A stretch of DNA of 64,000 nucleotides from Acrasis kona. Taxonomy: Eukaryota > Heterolobosea > Eutetramitea > Acrasida > Acrasidae. The DNA lies in assembly GCA_026419775.2 (NCBI GenBank), contig JAOPGA020000309.1, positions 30,254 through 94,253 of the forward strand, written 5' to 3'. The notes below the pieces were generated by a model. It ran no database searches. It saw only the letters and a list, made by a program, of their open reading frames with translations, and had not been told where the DNA came from. Every line of letters begins with the position of its first letter. Within the stretch, counting starts at the first letter, position 1. Shown one piece after another: positions 34,203 through 43,608 of the stretch. The position numbers were made by a program, and so were the translations under genes.

Positions 34203-34493
34203 TTAGTTAAGGATTAATTTATTTTGGGGGTACAACCTTGCAAAACCACCGTTTGGTGTAGCAGTATAAAATTCACAAGCTAAATCACCATCACTGTCCC
34301 TATACAAACACCGACCGTTGGATACTATTGCCAAGTCCTCAATATTATCCAGCTCAATTGGATTGACCATCTCAAATGAAGCAACCTTCTTTACTTCTAT
34401 ATCTTGAGGGTATCTAATTTCTTCCCTACAACGTATATGCCCTAATAATTTATAAAGTCTGTTTAGTGTTCTTGATGATACAAGGTCGGTCAT
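34203..34493 (-). CDS. Small hypothetical protein
   Basis: 96 aa from ATG 34493. Upstream in-frame sequence lacks another ATG. The N-terminus MTDLVSSRTLNRLYKLLGHIRC contains an L-Y-K motif in a basic helix, loosely like mitochondrial LYR proteins, but the rest (IELDNIEDLAIVSNGRCLYRDSDGDLACEFYTAT) does not support a firm call. It is divergent from the D-amino-acid oxidase gene with 70 bp between start codons. Confidence 0.55.
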   Translation of the reverse strand: MTDLVSSRTLNRLYKLLGHIRCREEIRYPQDIEVKKVASFEMVNPIELDNIEDLAIVSNGRCLYRDSDGDLACEFYTATPNGGFARLYPQNKLILN

Positions 34494-34563
34494 ACATCGG
34501 TTGTGTGAATTTTTTTTACAATGCCTCAAAATCAATCAATGGAAGCAATCCGACAATAAAAAT

Positions 34564-35649
34564 ATGCCTTTCTCTATTGTTGTGCTTGGTTCAGGTGTCA
34601 TCGGTCTTTCAACTGCCAACGAACTATTAAAGAGGTTTGGCAATTCCGTCAATGTTGTTATATTCACTGCGGAAAAAATCTTGAATACCACAAGTGTATT
34701 ATCAGGTGCGGCTTGGACACCTGGCTTTGGCATACAACCAATAGACAAGGTCAGAGAGTGGAGTCACACGTCATTGTACTATTTCAGAGAGCTATCTAAG
34801 GAACATCCTACCTGTGGAGTCCGTGTTAGGAGTGGATATCAATTCGGAAAAGACCCCAAAGAGAGGATAACACCACCTCAAGAACAAGTAGATTATGAAT
34901 ACAATAAGCATTGTAACATGAAGCTAATCACACCAGAGAATGACACTGACGGCATGCTGAAAAATACAATTTACGATCACGCCTACAAATATGATGCAGT
35001 TGGATTTGATATGGTGCATCTTTTAAAATTTCTCGAAAAGCAATTTTTCAAGTTAGGAGGACAAGACATCAAGTTGAAAAAAGTGAACAACGTGGAGAAA
35101 GACATTTTCCAACAGTACCCAAATGTGGATTTGGTGGTCAATTGTACCGGTATGGGGTCCAGAGAATTATTCAATGACATCGATATGGAGCCGGTAAGAG
35201 GTCAAGCCATACTTGTTCAAGTCCCACATCACATTGGCGAAGATGTTCAAAAGAAGGTTTCTTTTTACTTTGATGAAACTGAATTAGAAAATCTCACCTA
35301 CATCCTACCCCGTAATGAGGGTAGATATGTACTCGGTGGTACATTTGATAAAAACATTACACACACTCGCGTACTGTCTCACGTTGCAAACTCTATTTTG
35401 GATAGATGTGATAAGATGGTGCCCAGTTTGAAGCTACATGATGCAAAAATTATTGAGCATTGGGTAGGCTTGAGACCTTTCCGTAAGAGTGGTGTTCGGG
35501 TGGGTTTGGATCTCTCTTTCAGCAAACCAATTATCCACAATTATGGACATGGAGGTAGCGGAGTGACTGTTTCTTATGGGACCGCTGTTGAGGTAGTGCA
35601 GATTGCTGAAGGTTTGATAAAATCCAAAACACAAAAATCCAAGCTATAA
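34564..35649 (+). CDS. D-amino-acid/D-aspartate oxidase, peroxisomal
   Basis: FAD flavoenzyme deaminating D-amino acids to 2-oxo acids with H2O2 release. Intron-free; 361 aa from ATG 34564, which places the Rossmann motif VVLGSGVIGLSTANELL at the start as in the family. Other blocks: GAAWTPGF, VRSGYQFG, VVNCTGMGSRELF, EPVRGQAILV, YILPRNEGRYVLGGT, HWVGLRPFRKSGVRVG and HNYGHGGSGVTVSYGTA. The last three residues are SKL, a canonical PTS1 peroxisome signal. D-amino-acid versus D-aspartate specificity is not readable here. Confidence 0.94.
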   Translation: MPFSIVVLGSGVIGLSTANELLKRFGNSVNVVIFTAEKILNTTSVLSGAAWTPGFGIQPIDKVREWSHTSLYYFRELSKEHPTCGVRVRSGYQFGKDPKERITPPQEQVDYEYNKHCNMKLITPENDTDGMLKNTIYDHAYKYDAVGFDMVHLLKFLEKQFFKLGGQDIKLKKVNNVEKDIFQQYPNVDLVVNCTGMGSRELFNDIDMEPVRGQAILVQVPHHIGEDVQKKVSFYFDETELENLTYILPRNEGRYVLGGTFDKNITHTRVLSHVANSILDRCDKMVPSLKLHDAKIIEHWVGLRPFRKSGVRVGLDLSFSKPIIHNYGHGGSGVTVSYGTAVEVVQIAEGLIKSKTQKSKL

Positions 35650-35758
35650 TAAATGACTTTATACCAACTCTACTTTGTTTTTTTGGGTGATGATGGTTTG
35701 GGTCGTGTTTGTAGGTTTACCTCGCAAGCCAAAATAAAAACAATCAACCAAGTTGGTC

Positions 35759-36431
35759 ATGACTGTCATAGATGTTAACGTGGCGACCACATGTGTAATC
35801 GCGTTTGTAGTGGGAGTAGTTGCGACCAAAATTTATGTTTCAAGATATCAACCATCAGCTTCGGTGAAACAACACGACATAAAGACTGTTGATGATCCCA
35901 TACTTCAAGATGATTTGTATAGTGAGGATAGTGAGGACGACGATGATGAATACGAAACGGAGAGCGACGAGGACGAAAGATGCAAATTGGTGTTGGTTGT
36001 GAGGACCGACCTCAAGATGGGGAGTGGAAAAATAGCTGCTCAATGTGGGCATGCTACTTTAGGAGTAATTCAAAACATTTCAGTAATCAATCAACATTAA
36101 AAAGGCATTTAGGGACGTACTCAGAAAATATAGAAAAAACAAAAGCACAAAAAACCATTTAGACTGGCTAAAATCGTGGGGTAACTTTTCATTATAGAAG
36201 AAACTAAACAAAGTAGATGAGTCAGGATGTGCCAAGATTGCTGTACAAGTCAAGTCTTTAGATGACATGGAAAGGATTTACAAAGCTGCAAAGGATGCTG
36301 GTTTACCAGTTCACAAAGTTATCGATGCTGGAAAAACACAAATAGCCCCAAACACGAAAACTGTGGTAGCGGTGGGCCCTGCACCAGAGTCAAAGGTCAA
36401 TCAAATCACAGGATCACTCAAGCTATTATAA
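35759..36431 (+). CDS. PTRH2: Peptidyl-tRNA hydrolase 2
   Basis: Releases peptides from peptidyl-tRNA. The N-terminal hydrophobic segment (ATTCVIAFVVGVVATKIYV) predicts outer-mitochondrial membrane anchoring as in PTRH2/Bit1. Exons 35759-36064, 36105-36180 and 36214-36431, with introns of 40 and 33 nt; 199 aa. An acidic linker (SEDSEDDDDEYETESDEDE) precedes the catalytic domain: KLVLVVRTDLKMGSGKIAAQCGHATLG, HLDWLKSW, KIAVQVKSLDDMERI, DAGKTQIAPNTKTVVAVGP. The second intron must run to the AG at 36213; an earlier AG leaves stops in every frame. Confidence 0.9.
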
Positions 36432-36628
36432 TAAATTTATACTCACCCTTATTCCTCTTTTTTAAACTGTAACACGTTCTAATTCTGTTAGAAGATGTAT
36501 TCTTGTACAACCCTGCACCAAAATGTCTGTTCAAATTCCTGAGTCAAATTCAATTCAAACTTCCATTACAGTTCAAAGAACTCAACCAAATCCACCAATA
36601 AAAGTCAAGTTGATATAAACAACAGAAC

Positions 36629-37026
36629 ATGGTCGGCACACTCCACGTTACCGTTCTCAACGCTGTCAATCTTGAAGGAAAGGATCTTGGTGGCTCTTCT
36701 GACCCATACTGCAAGATTATTTTGAACGGAACAAGCCACAAGACCGACTACAAGAGCAAGAACTTGTTCCCCATTTGGAATGAATCATTTGTTTTCAAAA
36801 AAGTCGACTTCAACGTTGCTGTTCTCGAAGTTGAAATTTACGACCATGACAAGATTACTCGTGATGATCTGCTTGGAAAGAACCAAGTAAGTCTCGCACC
36901 TTTGGAAGGATTTAGACCAATGCGTAAGCTTTTTAATTTGAGACCGACTAATAATGAATAGTTGTAAATCTACCCCTCCAAGCTGGTAAAGGAATGGTAA
37001 ACTTGGTATTAAATGCTGAGAAGTAA
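36629..37026 (+). CDS. Single C2-domain protein
   Basis: Stand-alone C2 domain of 119 aa, probably Ca2+-dependent phospholipid binding. Exons 36629-36923 and 36962-37026, with a 38-nt intron (GTAAGC...CTAATAATGAATAG). Motifs: LHVTVLNAVNLEGKDLGGSSDPYCKI, TDYKSKNLFPIWNESFVF, LEVEIYDHDKITRDDLLGK, then LVNLPLQAGKGMVNLVLNAEK. Ca2+-ligand Asp residues (KDLG, SDPY, YDHDK, RDD) are present. Small plant and protist C2 proteins of this size exist. Confidence 0.88.
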
Positions 37027-37197
37027 AATAAAAGAATAACATTTAGAGACAAACCCGTGTTGTGTTTTTTATTTATCCAGTTTGCAAGTTGCGGATAGAC
37101 AACATTTCTGATTCGTTTTCAATAAAAAGCATTTATTGAACTAGGTACAGATGATATGTGAGAAAACATCAGATGGTGGTAGCACAAAAGTCGTTGT

Positions 37198-39375
37198 TTA
37201 AAAATTGACAATGAACGAAGGCTCGGTCTCAGCATTTAGAAACTTCTTGCCCTTCTTGGTAAGCATTTTATTTTCTCTCAAATCTAAAAATTGTAGATTT
37301 TTTGCAAAATGGATATTTTTTATAATAGCAGGATCATTGACAAGTTGCGTTGAACGAGCGCACAAATGCTCCAAGAACTGAAGCTGCCTAAATACAACAT
37401 CACAAGTCGATAAGTTCGGAATGATTTTGTCGTTAAAACTAATGTCAAGATATAATAAAGGATTAGGGTTTTCGTCACGACACAGTCCGTAAATACTGTC
37501 ATTGTTGATTCCTGTATTGGCCATTGAAATCTTTTTTAAATTTCTCATCCTAAAGACGAGCGCGCCAGCCTTATGACCAATTTTTTTATTAAAAGACAAG
37601 TCTAGTTCCTCGAGCCACCATAAATTATTAGCAATGTGAGTCGCGCCCTGCGCCCCAATGTTGTTATATGACAAGTCAAGTTTTAAAATAGAATCAGAAA
37701 GAACAGACATTAAGATGTGGTTACAATCAAAACCATGATGAGCAATACATAGTTCGCTGAATTTGACATCACGAAGATGTTCCAATAAACTAAAATTAGG
37801 TGCGAACCTACGCTTTTCCTTTATTTTTGTTTTTGCAATCCCAATCATGATTGTTCTGTTTTGTGATTTTGTAATGATCGCTAATTCCGTTGGAGAGTAT
37901 GCATTGGAAGGACGAGGTCCACGAGGTGATTTTATTTTCAAAGCCACAGTCTTCTTTCTTGATATTCCCTTTGCGATTGAGTTAGCCATACGCTCCCTAT
38001 CAAGACCAGTCATTGGAGATACGCTCAAGAGGGAGGCACTAGGATGATTATTATGTTCTAGAGCAGATGCCCACTCCACTCTACTCTTTATGAAATTACT
38101 TGGAACCATATTATCACCATCATCATCTTTATTTGTTGGTTTACCAACATCTTGTAGCATTGAGATGTTTAATTTGACAAGATTCTTTAGAAATAAAATA
38201 CCAAGCGGAAATTCTTGCAGATCATAACCGGACACATCAAGACAAGTCAGACTATTGCTGTGGGTCAAATGTAGCTGATTTACAACCTTATTGATTTCAG
38301 TCTCAGTCAGTGCACAATTAGAAATAGATAGGCTTTGCAAATTAGGGAACGTAAGAGGATGACACAAGAATAAAATTTTTCCATTGTTCAAATCATTGAA
38401 AGATAAATCTAAACATGACAAATTAGCACAATTTACACTACTGATCGGTAATTGATCACCGGATTTATGATTCAAAACCGCTGATAAGGTAAGCGGCGTT
38501 TTTGGTTTATAATCTACAATTTCAAAATGTCTCAATGTGATCCGATTGTTGTTGACACTTAGTGATTTTAGATTTGGTAAATGCCAAAGTAGTGATATGA
38601 AGCAATCATCCTCCATTCTGCAGTGATTTGCAGATAAACTTGTTAGATTGCTGTTGTTCTTTTTTATCCCGTGATAGAATTCATTTTTTGTAATGCTCAA
38701 TTGAGAAATGGCCACACATTCGAAGGCATTTGTATGATCCACAATCAAAGTCAAAAGATTGGGAGCCCTATTGAGGATGGTGTTCAAGTGTTTTAACACT
38801 ACACACGATCCTGATATATTAAGATATGTTAGCGAGGGATAATAATAACTTCTCATGTTTTCCACCACTGTGTCATCAATAATTTGATTTGTTGGTTGAG
38901 AGACGTCTAAATGGGTTAGACGGTCTAATACGTTACTTGATGCATCGAACTTTTCGTAAGGAAGCTCAAAGTATTTTTTGCAAAAGATTTGTGCATTGAA
39001 TGAATTTTCTTTTCGAAATTTTAGAATTAAGCGCTGCACTCGGAATATGGGTATAAATAGTTGGGAGAGGTATAAATGATTTTCAATGTTTTTAAAAAGA
39101 AATTCTTCCTCGTTGTATGTAATGCTTCTGATGATTGTGTATATCGCCCTTTGGGGGTCATTCCGAAAATAACCAAAATATTGTTTGATGGCGTGAATGT
39201 TCATCGAATAGTTATCGTTTGTTTGTAGGAATGAGAAGAAGGGTTTTTTGTTGCTTATTTTATGTAAGTGCCTGTGTAAAGGCACAAATAGGTCTTCAAA
39301 TCTCAGATAACTTAATATAAGCAATTTAACATCCGGTTGCATCCTTACCATCGAGGCGAAAACAATGTTCGTCAT
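37198..39375 (-). CDS. Leucine-rich-repeat protein with N-terminal F-box-like segment
   Basis: Intron-free; 725 aa from ATG 39375. Residues ~10-55 (VKLLILSYLRFEDLFVPLHRHLHKISN) look like a divergent F-box. The rest holds many LRRs (LTHLDVSQPTN, LTYLNISGS, LTSLSANHC, LKSLSVNNNRI, LSCLDLSFNDL, ILKLDLSYNNIGAQGATHIANNLW, LEELDLSFNKKIGHKAG, LKKISMANTGIN). A basic insert (~470-540; RPSNAYSPTELAI) interrupts the array. Role unknown; substrate adaptor of an SCF ligase is one possibility. Confidence 0.82.
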   Translation of the reverse strand: MTNIVFASMVRMQPDVKLLILSYLRFEDLFVPLHRHLHKISNKKPFFSFLQTNDNYSMNIHAIKQYFGYFRNDPQRAIYTIIRSITYNEEEFLFKNIENHLYLSQLFIPIFRVQRLILKFRKENSFNAQIFCKKYFELPYEKFDASSNVLDRLTHLDVSQPTNQIIDDTVVENMRSYYYPSLTYLNISGSCVVLKHLNTILNRAPNLLTLIVDHTNAFECVAISQLSITKNEFYHGIKKNNSNLTSLSANHCRMEDDCFISLLWHLPNLKSLSVNNNRITLRHFEIVDYKPKTPLTLSAVLNHKSGDQLPISSVNCANLSCLDLSFNDLNNGKILFLCHPLTFPNLQSLSISNCALTETEINKVVNQLHLTHSNSLTCLDVSGYDLQEFPLGILFLKNLVKLNISMLQDVGKPTNKDDDGDNMVPSNFIKSRVEWASALEHNNHPSASLLSVSPMTGLDRERMANSIAKGISRKKTVALKIKSPRGPRPSNAYSPTELAIITKSQNRTIMIGIAKTKIKEKRRFAPNFSLLEHLRDVKFSELCIAHHGFDCNHILMSVLSDSILKLDLSYNNIGAQGATHIANNLWWLEELDLSFNKKIGHKAGALVFRMRNLKKISMANTGINNDSIYGLCRDENPNPLLYLDISFNDKIIPNLSTCDVVFRQLQFLEHLCARSTQLVNDPAIIKNIHFAKNLQFLDLRENKMLTKKGKKFLNAETEPSFIVNF

Positions 39376-39756
39376 TGATTTGATTTCAAACGTCAACCTT
39401 TTTACAAAATAACCTAAACGATATCAAAATCTAAAATCTTGTCTTATTGCTGATGAACCCATTATATTTACCAGCATTAAGGCAGCATGAAGGCTTATCA
39501 TATGTATTTCTATTAATAAAGCATTACTTCAAGTTGAAGCTGGCATGGTTAATGGATTACCAATCAATTGAAGAATTACTGTTATGTACAGGTCGAATTT
39601 TTTAGGTAAATATAACAACGCGCGAGCTGTGGTAATAAAAACGTATCGTTACCATAAATCTTATAAGATGTGTTTATTCGTTCGGTTTGAATAAGATACA
39701 GCTATTTAATATAATTTACATAAGCCTCAACAAAGATGCTATCTATATGAACAAAT
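39376..39756. other. Intergenic
   Basis: About 380 AT-rich bp between two genes on the minus strand; no gene or repeat seen. It contains the presumed promoter of the LRR gene. Confidence 0.45.
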
Positions 39757-40161
39757 CTAAATGGGTACATCGCTTCGTTGGAATCTGATTATCGGCTCTG
39801 ATTTAGAATGTTTATCTGTGTTTAGCATGGGTCTTCTACCCCCTATTATAGGACTTTCGACACTGTTAATTGAAGTATGGGTCTCATCGGAGCTGCTTTT
39901 TCTAGTGAGTTTGTTTTTCAGTCTAGCAAATAGATTCTGCTTTCTTAATAGGTTGGTCGGTGAATTGTGTGCAAAAGGGTCTGGAAAGACGAATTCGGTC
40001 ATGTTTTCTTTGAGTTCCAACGTTTTCTTATAGTCTTGACTGTAATTGCAGCTTTGGATGGGTGTATTCTCCAAATTGTTTTGAGCACAGTTGCCAGGAC
40101 TAGTATCGATGAAAGGTAGGGCTCCTCTCCTCCTCGGTGATTCCAGTGGGGTGTGATTCAT
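39757..40161 (-). CDS. Hypothetical disordered protein
   Basis: 134 aa from ATG 40161, single exon. Polar and Ser/Thr/Pro/Asn-rich, with several SP and TP sites (TPLESPRRR, IDTSPGN, NTPIQS, VESPIIGG) of proline-directed kinase type and a basic patch (LFARLKNKLTRKSSSDE). No known domain. The regular amino-acid composition and an intact ATG-to-stop frame support coding, but no homology is recognised. Confidence 0.5.
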   Translation of the reverse strand: MNHTPLESPRRRGALPFIDTSPGNCAQNNLENTPIQSCNYSQDYKKTLELKENMTEFVFPDPFAHNSPTNLLRKQNLFARLKNKLTRKSSSDETHTSINSVESPIIGGRRPMLNTDKHSKSEPIIRFQRSDVPI

Positions 40162-40467
40162 TTCCAGAATATTTTATTATTGTGAAATGAGGTAATTTAC
40201 AAGATAGAGACATAAATATTCATCCGATGACCAAATGCGTTCATGCTTCGATAAAACTTCGAAATTTCAGAACATCAGTCTAATAGCGCTTGTACAGCTA
40301 TAATATGATAGTGCGCCATGCTATCGAGCATTAAAGATTTTAATGAGCATCTGATGCTCGACCATACAAGTCTCCTTATTTGTGTAGCTTTTATAACCGA
40401 TACAACATCAATACTACTGAATTTCCACTTATGGCATTTTTAGTTAATATATCTAGATTTGTACAAA
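40162..40467. other. Intergenic
   Basis: About 300 bp, AT-rich. It contains GATGCTCGA/ATCGAGCAT-like inverted words around 40320-40360 but no gene that I can support. Confidence 0.35.
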
Positions 40468-40653
40468 TTAGGACCACGGTTCACTAGCAAAAGCATTTTT
40501 AACTCGCTGTCTGTAGCAAGCAGTACATATATCTTTATAGCTCGAATCATGCATACCATGTTTGCCAGGAAACTGGATCTCACTCCCACTGATAATCTTC
40601 AAAAGAATGGGTTTTGAAGTCCTGGATATTGTTTTTGACGAGATCCATATCAT
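40468..40653 (-). CDS. Small hypothetical protein, 5' end uncertain
   Basis: The frame is open from about 40790 down to the stop at 40468 but the first in-frame ATG is at 40653 (61 aa). The longer open frame encodes a charged stretch (EINEICRAAKKAPEKKRC) before the Met. An upstream ATG at 40802 could be joined by a 35-nt intron with an unusual GTTTAC donor; this is uncertain. The C-terminus has a Cys pair (DICTACYRQRVKNAF). Function unknown. Confidence 0.35.
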   Translation of the reverse strand: MIWISSKTISRTSKPILLKIISGSEIQFPGKHGMHDSSYKDICTACYRQRVKNAFASEPWS

Positions 40654-40802
40654 AATGAATTTGAACGATTTGGAGGATGTGCATCGCTTTTTCTCTGGCG
40701 CTTTTTTAGCAGCTCTACAAATCTCATTGATCTCAGGTTCGTTTGTTCTGGTAGACGATTGTTCTCTTATATCAAACGAAGTATTTTAGATAGTAAACCC
40801 AT

Positions 40803-41087
40803 CTTCGGAAATAATACTCCGATCTGGACGACAAAATTTCATTCAAAAGCAATACTGATCTAGCTCGAATATCACAGTCATGAATACATTCAGAGTATTT
40901 CTAAAATAGTAGGGATTTAGATGGAGTTAAGGGCTGATTCATGAGTCACTGTAACAAATATAAATGTAATAACAAGAACAATCTAAATTAAACAAATGGT
41001 TTATTGTGAATGTCATTAGGGCATTAGAAGTTAATTTGGGTTTGTTTTGTTCCTATACATCTTCGTATGTACATCTTCAGGTTCATT
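40803..41087. other. Intergenic
   Basis: AT-rich stretch upstream of the small hypothetical gene and downstream of the acetyltransferase; nothing supportable seen. Confidence 0.4.
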
Positions 41088-41546
41088 TTAAAAATGTTCT
41101 TCCATTAGCGAATAATGGCACTTCATACCTAAACTCTCATATGTGCTCTGCGCTTTTTTGTTATCGACGTCTACATAAAGTCGCAGGGCGGCACATTCAG
41201 ATTTGTCTTCCTTCGCCAAACTTCGCACATGGTTGTACATTGTTGTGAATATTTTTTTCCTTCTGTGTTCTGGCTTAACGTATACAGATTGAATGTACCA
41301 ATAATTTTTGCACCTCCAATCGCTCCACTCAGTTGTGATCATCAAAGAACCAACTATTTTATCGTCCAACACTGCTACAAAATATCTCCCCCTCTGTGGT
41401 ACCTCAAAAACTGCCTTTACCCCTCTTAAAAGAATTTTTGGGTCTAAATCAATATTCTCTGATTCTTTAGCCATATTGACGTTGAATTCTGCTATGATTT
41501 CTGCATCATCCTCACGTGCTAACCTTATGGCTGCTCCTTCACTCAT
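41088..41546 (-). CDS. GNAT-family N-acetyltransferase
   Basis: Acetyl-CoA-dependent acyltransferase of 152 aa, single exon. GNAT pattern: IRLAREDDAEIIAEFNVNMA at the start, YFVAVLDDKIVGSLMI (beta4), YWYIQSVYVKPEHRRKKIFTTMYNHV (motif A region), and LRLYVDVDNKKAQSTYESLGM (motif B). The acetyl-CoA loop reads RRKKIF, so the usual Q/RxxGxG/A glycines are not kept, which may alter cofactor binding. Substrate unknown. Confidence 0.88.
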   Translation of the reverse strand: MSEGAAIRLAREDDAEIIAEFNVNMAKESENIDLDPKILLRGVKAVFEVPQRGRYFVAVLDDKIVGSLMITTEWSDWRCKNYWYIQSVYVKPEHRRKKIFTTMYNHVRSLAKEDKSECAALRLYVDVDNKKAQSTYESLGMKCHYSLMEEHF

Positions 41547-41646
41547 GTTAAATATTGTAATTGATTTACTTCAATATATTTTTGTAAACGTTCAAACTGA
41601 GCATTCTAAAATTACGATTACCATAGCACCCATAGAGCCTCCTTAA

Positions 41647-43597
41647 ATGGGATCACAGACAAAGAAGGGTAGGGGTGGGGGATCCTCAAAGCCGGCAAAA
41701 ACTGTGCAGAATACTTACTTCCCCAAATCAATTCATAACAAAAATGCTGCTGGCCCCCATTTTTTCCGGTTCGATGCTTATGGATTAGGAGATGAGGAGC
41801 TAAATAGCATAGTACAAGAGTTCGCGCACAAGAAATTAACTTTTCAATCAATGAAAAACAATGCCGGACTACATTTCTTTTTTCAATCAAATCAATTCAC
41901 AGATCGAGCACTTTCGTACATCAAAAATTTATTGGTGTATCTCAACGGAGGTCAAAGCCACAAATTCTTTATAAAAGAGATGAACCTCTCCGAAAATAAC
42001 ATCACAGGCGGTTGTCTGCACTTGATCTTGAATGAGAAAATCTTTTCATATGATGAGCTTAATTTGTCCTGGAATAACTTGAGTTCAAAAGGATTACAAT
42101 CTATTTCTCATTTTTTAGCAGATGGAGGGAAGATAAAGACTTTAAATCTCAATAAAAATGAGATCGGGAATGACCCCGGTGCTCTTTCTTATCTTTGCCG
42201 AAATGCTTTGATAAACAAATCATGTTCGGTTGAAGCACTGCTCTTGTCAGATAATAACATAAATAGTGTGTATAGTGTATTCACCCCTAGAGAAATTATC
42301 ATGCCTTTAGAGGATAGAATAGATGATGTCATGTGTCTGTGCGCAGTCCTGTATCATAATAATTTCATAACACATCTTGATTTATCCAACAATAATTTGG
42401 GCAATACTGGTTGTGGCCTCATTAGCCGTTGCCTGTCTTCGAAATCTACTTTACAAAAATTAAATTTAGCCAACAACAAAATTGGGGTTGTTGGTTTTAG
42501 AATGATAGCAGAATCCATCTACAAACAACACCACGTTAACTGATATTGATTTATCCTTCAACATAGACCATAAGGATGTAGCTTCGCTCTTTAGCGATAC
42601 AAAATTGAATATAACAGATTATGATGAATGTTTGTTTGCCATTAGTAAAATGCTTATGAAGAATAAAACTCTTAAAACTCTGTCATTAAAGTTATCTCAA
42701 AGTCGCGATGATTACCTAAAAAATAGGAAAGTGTTTTTGGAGAATGACGACCAGATCCAATGGGGTATGGTGTGGTTGTTTAATGGCTTAAAAAGAAACC
42801 AAACTCTCCAAAATTTGACAATTGATAGGAACTATCTACTGCCGCACTCTGAGAACAAGTTACTCAAAACTCTGCTCTATTCTTGTACCGGAATACAAAG
42901 TCTAAGCTTTGACTCGCTCTCATTAGATGACTCCTCTATAAGAGATAGAATTCTTGAAGTCATGACACCAAGGAGACGCAGTGCTCCTCACCACCTTCAG
43001 GAGGTCCCACCAACAAAAAATTTCCTAGATGTCATCCCTGACGACATCCTTCTACAAATTTTAACTTTTCTCAGTCCCAAGTGGCTGATGAGGATGCGTT
43101 TAGTCCAAAGTCAATTTAAAAGTATGATCAGTAGTCAAAGTCTCTGGCAGCAGGTGTCGAAGCTTTATTTTATTTTAAATCAAAATCGAGACAATAACAT
43201 ATTCAGTCATCTATGGGTACAATCTGATGCGTACATGTTGCAATATGATGAATTCCTGAGTGACGGTAACAATTCGCTACAACCAATAATAGTTAATGAT
43301 CTGGTGATTAGCATGGTAAAGAACGGCAGACGCAACAGATTGTGCTTCCACTCAAAAAAACATGGTGTTGTTGCTGTTTATGATTTGTCTACGCAGATAC
43401 ATGAAGTTAAAGACATACCACGTGCTGGAGACCTCAATGAAATATTTGAGATTGATAGGCACGTGGACCATCGCAAGGTGAGATACAGCGAGAAACAATG
43501 GCGCAGAGCTTGGATAACCTTAATAGAAACATATAGATGGAAGAGAACCACGACTGGGAATGGACTGCTTCAAATTGTTGTACGAAGAATAAAATAA
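41647..43597 (+). CDS. LRR/F-box protein with a one-base frameshift
   Basis: N-terminal half: basic leader, then LRRs (MNLSENNITGGCLHLIL, LNLSWNNLSSKGLQSIS, LNLNKNEIGNDPGAL, HLDLSNNNLGNTGCGLI, KLNLANNKIGVVGF). C-terminal half: more LRRs (LTDIDLSFN...), an F-box (DVIPDDILLQILTFLSPKWLMRMRLVQSQFKSMISSQSLW) and a unique tail. The two halves lie in different frames. The switch occurs at ACAAACAACACC (42521-42532): the first frame stops at 42543, while the second resumes the LRR consensus at once. One extra A in AAA (42523-42525) explains it and yields ~649 aa. An intron does not fit any frame. Confidence 0.8.
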
Positions 43598-43608
43598 AGT
43601 TACAAAGT

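Noticed and set aside
36181-36197. 17-nt intron in PTRH2 ending at ATTATAG
   Set aside because: All frames stop downstream; extending to the AG at 36213 gives an open frame matching PTRH2.
36888-36961. GTAAGT donor in the C2 gene as intron start
   Set aside because: It gives an immediate stop after splicing; the donor at 36924 restores the C2 fold and gives a 38-nt intron.
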